The position numbers were made by a program, and so were the translations under genes. A stretch of DNA of 9,215 nt from assembly GCA_023137655.1 (NCBI GenBank), contig JAGLOT010000014.1:1-9215 (forward strand). The letters are read 5' to 3'. How positions within the stretch are numbered: position 1 is the stretch's first letter; each line of letters begins with the position of its first letter. The notes under the pieces are model-generated. The model ran no database searches. It saw only the letters and a list, made by a program, of their open reading frames with translations, and had not been told where the DNA came from. This stretch comes from Nanobdellota archaeon (GTDB taxonomy: Archaea; Nanobdellota; Nanobdellia; Woesearchaeales; BS150m-G63). Below, piece by piece: positions 1 through 6,233 of this stretch.

Positions 1-2
1 GA

Positions 3-1685
3 AATATTGGTATGCGGACTGCAACAAATTCAAATGCAAGAACTGCTAATGCTTGTAAGAAAGGGCTAAATGAAGGTTTGAAAGTTGCTTTTGCAAGTGG
101 GACTGTGATGGGTATAACTGTTACAAGTCTTGGATTATTAGGTGTTTTAGCTTTTTATTTAATTTTTAAAGATCCAAACATAATTTATGGATTTGGATTT
201 GGTGCATCAAGTATTGCTTTATTTGCTAGAGTTGGTGGGGGTATCTACACTAAAGCTGCAGATGTTGGAGCTGATTTAGCTGGTAAAGTTGAAAAAGGAA
301 TTCCTGAAGATGACCCAAGAAATCCTGCTGTTATCGCAGATAATGTAGGTGATAATGTAGGTGATGTAGCTGGTATGGGTGCCGATTTATTTGAAAGTTA
401 TGTTGATAGTATTATTGCTGCAATGGTTTTAGGTGTTGCATTAAGTATTGGTATGGGTGCAATTTTACCACTTGCTTTAGCAGGTATTGGAATTGTCGCA
501 TCAATTATTGGGACATGGCTTGTTAAAATTAAAAAGAAAGGTTGCCCATCTCATGCATTGAATAAAGGTATTTTTGGAAGCGCTGGAATAATGGTAGTTT
601 TATCATTCCTTTTTATTTGGTTTACAGAAGCTCAGATTCATATTTTTTATTCTGCAATGACAGGTTTAGCTGCTGGAATTATTATAGGATTAGTAACAGA
701 ATATTATACTTCTGATAAGAATAAACCTACTCAAAGTATTGCTAGAGCTGCAAAGACTGGCGCAGGTACTGTAGTGATTAAAGGATTATCTGTTGGAATG
801 ATTAGTACAGTTGTTCCTATACTTACTATTTGTGCTGCTATTTATTTTGCAAATCAATTTTCTGGTTTATATGGGATCGCAATTGCCGCAGTTGGGATGT
901 TGAGTACTTTAGGTATTACACTAGCATCAGATACTTATGGCCCTGTTGTTGATAATGCAGCAGGTATAGCAGAGATGGCTAAGTTAGGCAGTGTAGTTCG
1001 TAAGAGGGCTGAGAAATTAGATGCTGTTGGTAATACAACTGCTGCGATAGGAAAAGGTTTTGCTATTGGTTCAACCGCTTTGACTGCATTGGCTTTATTT
1101 GTAAGTTATAAGGAAATTGTAGGGTTAAATGTTATTAATATAACTCAGCCATTGGTTATTATTGGATTATTTATTGGTGGATTGATGCCTTTTATCTTTT
1201 CTGCTTTGACCATGGATGCAGTTGGAAAGGCTGCTGAAAAAATGGTAGAAGAAGTGAGAAGACAGTTTAAGACCATTAAGGGTTTGATGACTGGAGAAGG
1301 GAAAGCAGATTATGAAACTTGTATTGATATAAGTACTCAAGCTGCCCTGAAGCATATGATCTTGCCTAGCGTGTTGGCGATTATAGTTCCAATATTCACA
1401 GGAATGTTTATTGGTATCGAAGCATTAGGTGGATTGTTAGTTGGTACTTTGGTTAGTGGATTTTTACTAGCAATTTTTATGGCTAATGCAGGTGGTGCCT
1501 GGGATAATGCTAAGAAATATGTTGAGGGAGGACATTATGGTGGCAAAGGAAGTGATGTTCATAAAGCAACAGTTGTGGGGGATACAGTTGGAGACCCATT
1601 TAAGGATACTTCAGGACCTGCACTTAATATATTGATTAAGTTAATGAGTATAGTGGCACTTGTGTTTGCACCATTATTCTTGTGA
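3..1685 (+). CDS. hppA: Membrane-bound ion-translocating pyrophosphatase, 5'-truncated by the window edge
   Basis: Integral membrane enzyme that hydrolyses pyrophosphate and pumps Na+ and/or H+ across the cytoplasmic membrane. The frame is open from base 3, and the ATG at 12 is an internal Met of the conserved IGM...RTANA region, so the true start lies upstream and the first membrane segment or so is missing. Counting that Met as 1, the family signatures are intact: [11 protein letters not shown] (84-94), the PPi/Mg site [20 protein letters not shown] (99-118), [10 protein letters not shown] (121-130), [16 protein letters not shown] (307-322), and [12 protein letters not shown] plus [14 protein letters not shown] near the C-terminus. 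GNTTAA (340-345) carries Ala where K+-independent enzymes have Lys, so a K+-dependent type is expected. Glu128 in DLFES is the position typical of Na+-pumping members, which suggests Na+ transport. The C-terminus is complete and is followed by a hairpin terminator. Family certain; coupling ion inferred. Confidence 0.96.
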   Translation, partial: NIGMRTATNSNARTANACKKGLNEGLKVAFASGTVMGITVTSLGLLGVLAFYLIFKDPNIIYGFGFGASSIALFARVGGGIYTKAADVGADLAGKVEKGIPEDDPRNPAVIADNVGDNVGDVAGMGADLFESYVDSIIAAMVLGVALSIGMGAILPLALAGIGIVASIIGTWLVKIKKKGCPSHALNKGIFGSAGIMVVLSFLFIWFTEAQIHIFYSAMTGLAAGIIIGLVTEYYTSDKNKPTQSIARAAKTGAGTVVIKGLSVGMISTVVPILTICAAIYFANQFSGLYGIAIAAVGMLSTLGITLASDTYGPVVDNAAGIAEMAKLGSVVRKRAEKLDAVGNTTAAIGKGFAIGSTALTALALFVSYKEIVGLNVINITQPLVIIGLFIGGLMPFIFSALTMDAVGKAAEKMVEEVRRQFKTIKGLMTGEGKADYETCIDISTQAALKHMILPSVLAIIVPIFTGMFIGIEALGGLLVGTLVSGFLLAIFMANAGGAWDNAKKYVEGGHYGGKGSDVHKATVVGDTVGDPFKDTSGPALNILIKLMSIVALVFAPLFL

Positions 1686-1719
1686 GTTTAAGAAATTAAG
1701 TTAGTTTTAGTTGAATAAG

Positions 1720-1753
1720 TCCCGATTTATTGGGATTATTTATTTTCTTTTCT
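1720..1753 (+). terminator. Hairpin terminator between convergent hppA and nitroreductase
   Basis: TCCCGA (1720-1725) pairs with TTGGGA (1730-1735), including one G-U pair, around a TTTA loop. It is followed on the + strand by a T-rich run (1736-1753). This fits an intrinsic-type terminator for hppA. The T-rich tail overlaps the last codons of the convergent nitroreductase gene, so part of the T-richness is also coding. On the minus strand the hairpin lacks a good T tract. Confidence 0.55.
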
Positions 1754-2422
1754 ATTATTTAAGAACTTTTTAGTATGTTTTTCTAATTTATCAAGCCATT
1801 TATCTGTTTTCTTTTCAACTGTTTCCTTACTAGACTTTAAACTTTTAAGCATTAAATCCCCATGGTATCCAAAACATTCGTCTGAATCTTCTACTTTTGA
1901 ATCATATTCTTCAAAAAAGGACATATTATAGATATTTTCTCTTTTAGGTATATCTGGTTTTTCATCTGGAATACCAAAAGCAAGAACTGCCTGAGGCCTT
2001 ACATTATCTGGGATATCACATATATCTTTAACCATACCTTCATCAAATCCACCAATCCAGCAGGAGCCTAGCCCAAGATCATGGGCAGTTAAAAGCATGT
2101 TTTGAATAGCAGCAGCACAATTCTGAACAGTGTATAATCTTTCTCCTCTTAAGCCATAGTGATGTTTTGAGGGGTCTTCAAGTCCACATACAACAATATG
2201 TACATTTGCATTTGCCATCCAATCTTGTTGTAGACAGGCATCTGCCATTTTATTTCTTGCAGATTTGTCCCTAACTATGATAAAGCCCCAATTTTGTAGA
2301 TTGCCTGATGATGGTGCCATACTACCTGCCTGGATGATTTCTCCAACCATTTCTCTAGGTACTTCTAGGTCCAGGTACTTCCTTACAGAACGTCTATTGA
2401 ATATGCAATCTTTTAATTCCAT
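1736..2422 (-). CDS. Nitroreductase-family FMN oxidoreductase
   Basis: Predicted cytosolic flavin-dependent NAD(P)H oxidoreductase of the nitroreductase superfamily; the physiological substrate cannot be read from sequence. The N-terminal FMN-binding signature RRSVRKY (10-16) is present, followed by APSSGNLQNW (36-45), a QNCAAAIQNMLLTAHDLGLG helix (100-119), SCWIGGF (120-126) and the closing strand AVLAFGIPDEKP (145-156). The catalytic domain ends at about residue 165. Residues 166-228 form an extra tail, first acidic with FFEEYDSKVEDSDE and then lysine-rich and helical, unlike the usual compact end of the family. The start at 2422 fits the RRSVRKY spacing and a minus-strand TATA box at 2453-2461. 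The gene is divergent from DNA ligase and convergent with hppA. Family call firm, role unknown. Confidence 0.9.
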   Translation of the reverse strand: MELKDCIFNRRSVRKYLDLEVPREMVGEIIQAGSMAPSSGNLQNWGFIIVRDKSARNKMADACLQQDWMANANVHIVVCGLEDPSKHHYGLRGERLYTVQNCAAAIQNMLLTAHDLGLGSCWIGGFDEGMVKDICDIPDNVRPQAVLAFGIPDEKPDIPKRENIYNMSFFEEYDSKVEDSDECFGYHGDLMLKSLKSSKETVEKKTDKWLDKLEKHTKKFLNNRKENK

Positions 2423-2436
2423 TGTGCTTAGATAGA

Positions 2437-2444
2437 TTTAAATA
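2437..2444 (+). promoter_or_regulatory. TATA box of the DNA ligase gene
   Basis: TTTAAATA is centred about 30 bases before the ligase ATG at 2471. With an archaeal TATA-to-start distance of about 26, transcription would begin within a few bases of the ATG, giving a nearly leaderless mRNA. No Shine-Dalgarno sequence is visible before the ATG. Confidence 0.5.
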
Positions 2445-2459
2445 AATACTGGTATTTAT
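2442..2459. repeat. Palindrome at the centre of the divergent promoter
   Basis: ATAAATAC (2442-2449) and GTATTTAT (2452-2459) are perfect 8-base inverted arms separated by TG. The arms overlap the TATA boxes of both divergent genes. A looser outer symmetry, TAGATA at 2429-2434 against TATCTA at 2464-2469, extends it. It may be only a symmetric pair of core promoters, or a shared operator. Confidence 0.55.
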
Positions 2460-2461
2460 AA
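2453..2461 (-). promoter_or_regulatory. TATA box of the nitroreductase gene
   Basis: Read on the minus strand this is TTATAAATA. Its centre is about 35 bases from the ATG at 2422, which predicts a transcript start near 2431 and a leader of roughly 9 bases. It is part of a palindromic two-way promoter shared with the ligase gene. Confidence 0.5.
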
Positions 2462-2470
2462 TTTATCTAA

Positions 2471-4363
2471 ATGGACTACAAAAAACTGGTTGAGGTTTAC
2501 GAAAATATAAGTAAAACAAGTAAAAGATTAAGTAAGACATATTATGTTTCTGAGTTGTTAAAAAAGACAAAAGATGATGAAATTGAGAAAGTTCTACTTT
2601 TGTTAAATGGTAGAATTCATCCTGCTTGGGATAAAAGTGATATGGGTGTTGCAGCTAAACTTGTTATTAAGGCATTAGCTTTAGCTTCTGGTTTAAGTTC
2701 TGATAAAGTTGAGAAAGAATGGAAGAAAACCGGTGATTTGGGCATAGTTGCATATAATTTGATGCAAAATAAGAAACAAGCCACATTATTTTCTGAAAAA
2801 CTTTCTGTTGAAAAGGTATTTGCTGATTTGAGAAAATTATCTAAAATAAGTGGGCATGGGGCAGTTGATACGAAAACTAAGATTATTTCAGGATTATTGA
2901 GTTCTGCTTCAAATGTTGAAGCCCAATATATTGTGAGAACAGTTCTAGAGGATATGAGGGTTGGAATTGGAGATGGAACAGTTAGAGATTCTATTGTTTG
3001 GAGTTCTGTTGAAGGATTAAAGATTAATTATGATGGCGATGGTAATAAGTTTGATTATGAATTATCTGATGATTTGTTGCAGTTGGTTCCTGAAGATAGT
3101 AAGAACAAATATGCTAATATTGTTGAAATTATTCAGGATGCCTATAATATTACAAATGAATTTGCAGAAGTGGTTCAAATTTTAAGGAAAGATGGAGTAA
3201 ATGGTTTGCTTAAAGTTGATGTTAGTGTGGGTAAGCCAATTAAGGTTATGTTGTATCCTAAGGCTAAGGATATGGAGGATGCATTTAGAATTGTTGGGAA
3301 ACCTGCAGCTTTTGAGTATAAATATGATGGATTTAGAATTCAAGCTCATAAGAAGAATGGGAAAGTAATGTTATTTACAAGAAGATTGGAAAATGTTACC
3401 AATCAATTTCCAGATATTGTTAAAGCTATTAGTGAGAATGTTAAGGGGGATGATTTTATCCTTGATTCTGAGGCAGTTGGTTTTGATAAGAATGGAAAAT
3501 ATTTGCCTTTCCAGAGCATTTCTCAGAGAATTAAGAGAAAATATGATATTGAAAGAGTAGCTAAAGAATATCCTGTTGAATTGAATGTTTTTGATATTTT
3601 AGCTAAAGAGGGTAAGAATTTACTTAAGATGGGATTCTTGAAAAGAAGGAAATTGATAGAGTGCATGATTAAAGAAGAAGATAAGAAAATTATTCTTGCA
3701 AGGCAATTAATTACAGATGATATTGAGAAAGCATTGGATTTTTATCAGGAAGCTTTGAAAGCTGGCGAGGAAGGCGTTATGGGTAAAAATCTTGAAGGTA
3801 TCTATAAACCTGGGGCAAGAGTTGGCTATGGTGTTAAGTTAAAACCTACTATGGAGAATTTAGATTTGGTTATTGTTGGAGCTGAATGGGGCAAAGGGAA
3901 AAGAAGTGGCTGGTTGAGTAGTTTTCATATTGCCTGTAGGGATGATGATGGCAATTTATTAGATATTGGTAAAGTTGGTACAGGTATTAAGGAGTTGGTA
4001 CAGGAAGTTATAGAAGATTCTAGTGATGCGGAGGGAGTTCCTAATAAGGATTCTGATGAAAGTAAAGTCGAAGATTCTAGCGAAGAAAAAGTAGAAGTTG
4101 CTAAAGAAGATAATAATAGAGTTACATTTACCCAATTAACTGAGTTGCTTAAGCCATTGGTTATTGAAGAAGATAATAATGGAGTTAAGGTTAAGCCAGA
4201 GATTGTTATAGAGATTAGTTATGAAGAGATTCAGAAGAGTTCTAAGTATAGTAGTGGATATGCTTTAAGGTTTCCTAGGGTTCTTAGAATTCGAGAGGAT
4301 AGAGCAGTTATAGATATTAGTACTATTGATTTTATTGAAGACTTGTATTTTGAACAGAAGTGA
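2471..4363 (+). CDS. lig: ATP-dependent DNA ligase with an acidic insertion
   Basis: Seals nicks in DNA during lagging-strand replication and repair through a ligase-AMP intermediate (archaeal/eukaryotic ligase I type). Residues 1 to about 250 form the helical DNA-binding domain (RIHPAWDKSDMGVA at 48-61, DMRVGIGDGTVRD at 161-173). The adenylation domain holds motif I EYKYDGFR (282-289, nucleophile Lys284), motif III LDSEAVGF (331-338), IIIa ELNVFDIL (370-377), IV EEGVMGKN (433-440) and V GVKLKP (454-459). The OB domain ends with motif VI RFPRVLRIRED (600-610). At 630 residues it exceeds the usual 550-600 of archaeal enzymes. The excess is an acidic stretch at about 509-550, rich in E, D, S and K, inserted between KVGTGI and FTQLTELLKPL. 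ATG 2471 is favoured by the TATA box at 2437 and the normal N-terminal MDYKKLVEVYE. Confidence 0.97.
   Translation: MDYKKLVEVYENISKTSKRLSKTYYVSELLKKTKDDEIEKVLLLLNGRIHPAWDKSDMGVAAKLVIKALALASGLSSDKVEKEWKKTGDLGIVAYNLMQNKKQATLFSEKLSVEKVFADLRKLSKISGHGAVDTKTKIISGLLSSASNVEAQYIVRTVLEDMRVGIGDGTVRDSIVWSSVEGLKINYDGDGNKFDYELSDDLLQLVPEDSKNKYANIVEIIQDAYNITNEFAEVVQILRKDGVNGLLKVDVSVGKPIKVMLYPKAKDMEDAFRIVGKPAAFEYKYDGFRIQAHKKNGKVMLFTRRLENVTNQFPDIVKAISENVKGDDFILDSEAVGFDKNGKYLPFQSISQRIKRKYDIERVAKEYPVELNVFDILAKEGKNLLKMGFLKRRKLIECMIKEEDKKIILARQLITDDIEKALDFYQEALKAGEEGVMGKNLEGIYKPGARVGYGVKLKPTMENLDLVIVGAEWGKGKRSGWLSSFHIACRDDDGNLLDIGKVGTGIKELVQEVIEDSSDAEGVPNKDSDESKVEDSSEEKVEVAKEDNNRVTFTQLTELLKPLVIEEDNNGVKVKPEIVIEISYEEIQKSSKYSSGYALRFPRVLRIREDRAVIDISTIDFIEDLYFEQK
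3973..4004 (+). repeat. 12-base direct repeat at the edge of the ligase insertion
   Basis: AGTTGGTACAGG occurs at 3973-3984 and again at 3993-4004, identical and offset by 20 bases, so the two copies are read in different frames. The first copy encodes the conserved KVGTG of the OB domain. The second begins the non-conserved acidic segment. Confidence 0.7.
4013..4083 (+). repeat. In-frame direct repeat inside the ligase insertion
   Basis: GAAGATTCTAGTGA at 4013-4026 recurs as GAAGATTCTAGCGA at 4070-4083 (13 of 14 bases), 57 bases apart and therefore in frame. Both copies encode EDSS-(D/E), and a related KDSDE lies between them. This is the core of the acidic low-complexity insertion and suggests growth by duplication or slippage. 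Confidence 0.7.
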
Positions 4364-5221
4364 TTAAATTCTTAAAATTCTTGCATCTTCTTTTTTCTCA
4401 TAAGATCTAAGGATTTTTGCCATATTTAGATATAATAAAGATTGTATTTCTTCTAATTCTTCAGAACTTAATAATTGACTAATTTTTAGACCACCATGAG
4501 GAAATTTTGGTAATTCAAGATTGCCTACTCCTTGAACTAATTCATCTAGACTTAAAATATCCTCTTGAGTACTTGTTACCAACATATGCCGACTTAAATG
4601 TTTTTGTGCATGTCTAATCTTTTTTTTAGTTCCATTGTCTATTGTCCCCTTATAATTTCTAGATCCTAAAAGTTTAGATACTGCATTTCTTTGACTTAAT
4701 TCACCGTTTACAGAATCAACAAAGCTACAGCCCACATCAATGTACATTACCTGGGGGCCATCAGCCCCTTGTATTAAACCATAATTTTGGGGTTTGTGTG
4801 AAACATCCCCAATCATTAATAAATCCCTATACATCCTTTCTTGAAACATTAATTTGGGTAATATTGCCTTTTCTTCTGGAGTAAGATCTTTTTGATATTT
4901 TACATTAGTTAATTGAGATAAAAAATAGAGTGGTTTAGTTTCAGAAACTTTATGGTGCCCTATATTTTTCTGGTCAAATGAAGATTCATCACAAGTTAAA
5001 ATATGGTAATTTGGAATTCTTAAACCCAAAGATTGAGCTAATTTTAAGGTAAGTGCCTCATAAACTGGTTGATGATTTGGATTAAATGGATTATGGGGGT
5101 GCAATCTAGATTTATCACAATATTTGATATATGATTCAATAGAGGTTCCCTGAGATTGTGCAATACATTTGCCCCCTGGATTAGATCCCTTCCTTTCAGA
5201 AGTCATAATTATTTTAATCAT
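4364..5221 (-). CDS. Uncharacterised protein with remote HipA/PI-kinase-like features
   Basis: No family is recognised outright. The 285 residues have no signal peptide or membrane segment. Several pieces resemble the HipA/PI3-4-kinase fold: SYIKY (30-34, possible ATP-binding Lys33), YEALTLKLAQSLGLRIPNYH (54-73, like the helix with the ion-pair Glu of HipA proteins), the loop IGDVSHKPQNYGLI (137-150, like GNxDRHxxNxG) and YIDVGCSF (160-167, like the metal-binding DxG/YD segment). In the loop, Ser141 stands five residues before Asn146 where the catalytic Asp is expected; an Asp is found two residues earlier. It may therefore be a pseudokinase or a divergent enzyme. The remaining C-terminal third is helical and charged. 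Start 5221 is supported by a TATA box about 26 bases upstream (leaderless); Met6 is an alternative. Its stop abuts the ligase stop. The reading frame is confident; the fold is inference. Confidence 0.8.
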   Translation of the reverse strand: MIKIIMTSERKGSNPGGKCIAQSQGTSIESYIKYCDKSRLHPHNPFNPNHQPVYEALTLKLAQSLGLRIPNYHILTCDESSFDQKNIGHHKVSETKPLYFLSQLTNVKYQKDLTPEEKAILPKLMFQERMYRDLLMIGDVSHKPQNYGLIQGADGPQVMYIDVGCSFVDSVNGELSQRNAVSKLLGSRNYKGTIDNGTKKKIRHAQKHLSRHMLVTSTQEDILSLDELVQGVGNLELPKFPHGGLKISQLLSSEELEEIQSLLYLNMAKILRSYEKKEDARILRI

Positions 5222-5242
5222 ATAATTGTCAAGATTTATCTA

Positions 5243-5251
5243 ATTTATAAA
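5243..5251 (-). promoter_or_regulatory. TATA box of the kinase-like gene (leaderless promoter)
   Basis: On the minus strand GAAAAC-TTTATAAAT combines an A-rich BRE-like element with a TATA box centred 26 bases before the ATG at 5221. Transcription should start at or within a base or two of the start codon. Confidence 0.6.
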
Positions 5252-5264
5252 GTTTTCTATTATG

Positions 5265-5280
5265 TTACTACTAATAAGTG
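5265..5280 (+). repeat. Copy of a 16-base sequence also found before the 147-residue gene
   Basis: TTACTACTAATAAGTG here matches TTACTACTAATAGGTG at 7622-7637 in 15 of 16 bases. Both are preceded by AAAGTTT and a TATG within about 20 bases. At 7622 the sequence lies at the predicted transcript start and ribosome site of a gene. Here no gene follows in step. It could be chance in AT-rich DNA or a decayed promoter copy. Confidence 0.35.
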
Positions 5281-5364
5281 TCAATAGGTAAAATCTAGTT
5301 AATTAAAAATTGATGGAGTTAGATCTAGATAAGTGATAATTTGTTCAAATAACTTAATTTTCCT

Positions 5365-5373
5365 CTATAAATT
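5365..5373 (+). promoter_or_regulatory. Possible upstream TATA box of the winged-helix gene
   Basis: CTATAAATT is TATA-like and would start transcription near 5395, giving a leader that runs through the operator sequences to the ATG at 5445. It is weaker and less well placed than the TATA box at 5417-5424, so it may be a second promoter or none. Confidence 0.25.
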
Positions 5374-5376
5374 AAA

Positions 5377-5413
5377 TGTTCCAATTATGGAACAATGTTC
5401 CAAAAATGGAAAG
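5377..5413. promoter_or_regulatory. Two tandem palindromic operators before the winged-helix gene
   Basis: The first unit is TGTTCCA-ATTA-TGGAACA (5377-5394), a perfect palindrome with 7-base arms. The second, TGTTCCA-AAAA-TGGAAAG (5396-5413), repeats the left arm exactly and most of the right arm. The two start 19 bases apart, close to two helical turns, and end directly against the TATA box at 5417-5424, covering the BRE position. This arrangement is typical of cooperative dimer binding that controls core promoter access. The obvious candidate protein is the winged-helix protein encoded immediately downstream (autoregulation), which is inference. Confidence 0.65.
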
Positions 5414-5416
5414 ATA

Positions 5417-5424
5417 TTTATATG
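5417..5424 (+). promoter_or_regulatory. TATA box of the winged-helix gene (leaderless promoter)
   Basis: TTTATATG is preceded by the purine-rich GGAAAGA, BRE-like. Its centre is about 25 bases before the ATG at 5445, exactly as expected for a leaderless mRNA starting at that ATG. This helps decide the start in favour of 5445 over 5376. Confidence 0.6.
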
Positions 5425-5444
5425 GGCTTTTCCTTCCCACTAAT

Positions 5445-5984
5445 ATGTATGATGAGAATCTTTTAGAAAGCCTTTTTGATGACAAATGTCTTAGGATAAT
5501 AAGGCTATTTATCGACGATAAATCCAAAGAATTCTACCTCAGAGAAATTTCTAAAGAATCAAATGTCCCTGTAACTTCCACATTTAGAATAGTTAATAGA
5601 TTAGTTAATTTGAATATAATAGATCAACTATTAATTAAGAAATTTAAGCTATATAGGTTGGCACAAAATGACAATACTCAGTACTTATCTACCCTATTAA
5701 AAGAACGGCCAAGAGCCCTGGAAGAATTTCTACAGAAAGCTAAAACTTTTGGTTTTATCGACGAGATAATCCTTCACGGGAAGGAAGAAAAGAGCAAGGC
5801 AAGTGTACTATTAATAGGAAATAATATAGATAATGGTGCAGTAAAAATGCTGCTTGGAAGCATCAATGAAAAGTACAATTTTAATGTGATGACTGTACCT
5901 TTAACCAGGGAACAATTTGAACAAATGAGTTCTATGGACTTATTTCCAAGAGAGAAAAAGCTACTTTATAGACGACAAAATTAA
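5445..5984 (+). CDS. Winged-helix protein with a degenerate nucleotidyltransferase-like C-terminal domain
   Basis: Probable DNA-binding regulator of 179 residues. The N-terminal part (about 1-72 from the ATG at 5445) reads as a winged helix-turn-helix: LLESLFDDKCLRIIRLFIDD, then EFYLREISKESNVPVTSTFRIVNRLVNLNII with the recognition helix around 43-54, and a wing KKFKLYRLA. After a linker helix (79-100), DEIILHGKEEKSKASVLLIG resembles the first strands of a minimal nucleotidyltransferase, but the catalytic GS and DxD residues are absent. It would therefore be a ligand- or partner-binding remnant, not an enzyme. The frame is open back to an ATG at 5376, but bases 5376-5444 hold two operators and a TATA box, and MYDENLLESLF looks like a natural N-terminus. 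It is divergent from the kinase-like gene and lies upstream of ftsZ. Codons here (AGG, CTA, C-ending) look somewhat different from those of neighbouring genes. Confidence 0.8.
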   Translation: MYDENLLESLFDDKCLRIIRLFIDDKSKEFYLREISKESNVPVTSTFRIVNRLVNLNIIDQLLIKKFKLYRLAQNDNTQYLSTLLKERPRALEEFLQKAKTFGFIDEIILHGKEEKSKASVLLIGNNIDNGAVKMLLGSINEKYNFNVMTVPLTREQFEQMSSMDLFPREKKLLYRRQN

Positions 5985-6046
5985 TTTTCGAAACATCAAG
6001 AGTTTAATAATTTCATTCTAAAATTCTAGAGTTCCCTCTAAGAAAA

Positions 6047-6061
6047 CGAAATCTTTAAATA
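6047..6061 (+). promoter_or_regulatory. Promoter-like BRE/TATA element far upstream of ftsZ
   Basis: CGAAATC followed by TTTAAATA is a good match to an archaeal BRE plus TATA box. It predicts a transcript start near 6083, about 250 bases before the ftsZ start codon. It could drive a small RNA or small ORF, or be a second ftsZ promoter with a long leader. Confidence 0.4.
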
Positions 6062-6101
6062 TAAGTTCCTCTTACACAAGAAATAGGTGGTTTAAGTTTT
6101 T

Positions 6102-6212
6102 TTGGCGGAAAACTTCATTAAATTCAATCTTGTTCGTATAAAACGTTTATTTGGTCTTAATTTCCCGTATAAAGTTTTATTAATCTTTTCATCAACAATT
6201 GGCGGTAGTTGA
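6102..6212 (+). CDS. Possible 36-residue small ORF with TTG start
   Basis: TTG at 6102 opens a 36-codon frame ending TGA at 6210-6212. It is preceded by AGGTGG (6085-6090), which could serve as a ribosome site 11 bases away, and by the promoter-like element at 6047-6061. The product would begin MAENFIKFNLVRIKRLFG, basic and amphipathic, then turn hydrophobic (PYKVLLIFSS). Against it: the TTG start, CGT used for Arg where neighbouring genes mostly use AGA, and a length that can arise by chance. No family recognised. Confidence 0.2.
   Translation: MAENFIKFNLVRIKRLFGLNFPYKVLLIFSSTIGGS
6135..6181 (+). repeat. Pair of CGTATAAA repeats upstream of ftsZ
   Basis: CGTATAAAACGTTTATT (6135-6151) and CGTATAAAGTTTTATT (6166-6181) are imperfect direct repeats 31 bases apart, about three helical turns. 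Each has near-symmetry of the form ATAAA-N2/3-TTTAT. They could be paired protein-binding sites for ftsZ control, or chance in AT-rich DNA. Confidence 0.35.
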
Positions 6213-6233
6213 CAAACTTGTTCTAAGATAAAG

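Noticed and set aside
12..14. ATG at 12 as the hppA start
   Set aside because: It is an internal Met in the conserved IGM...RTANA stretch, and the frame stays open to the window edge; the gene is truncated by the window.
1167..1355. Antisense frame inside hppA
   Set aside because: Shadow of a conserved coding region, with no start signals.
5319..5332. TAGATCTA palindrome in the kinase-like/winged-helix spacer as an operator
   Set aside because: It is only an 8-base self-complementary word in AT-rich DNA, with no second copy and no fixed position to a TATA box.
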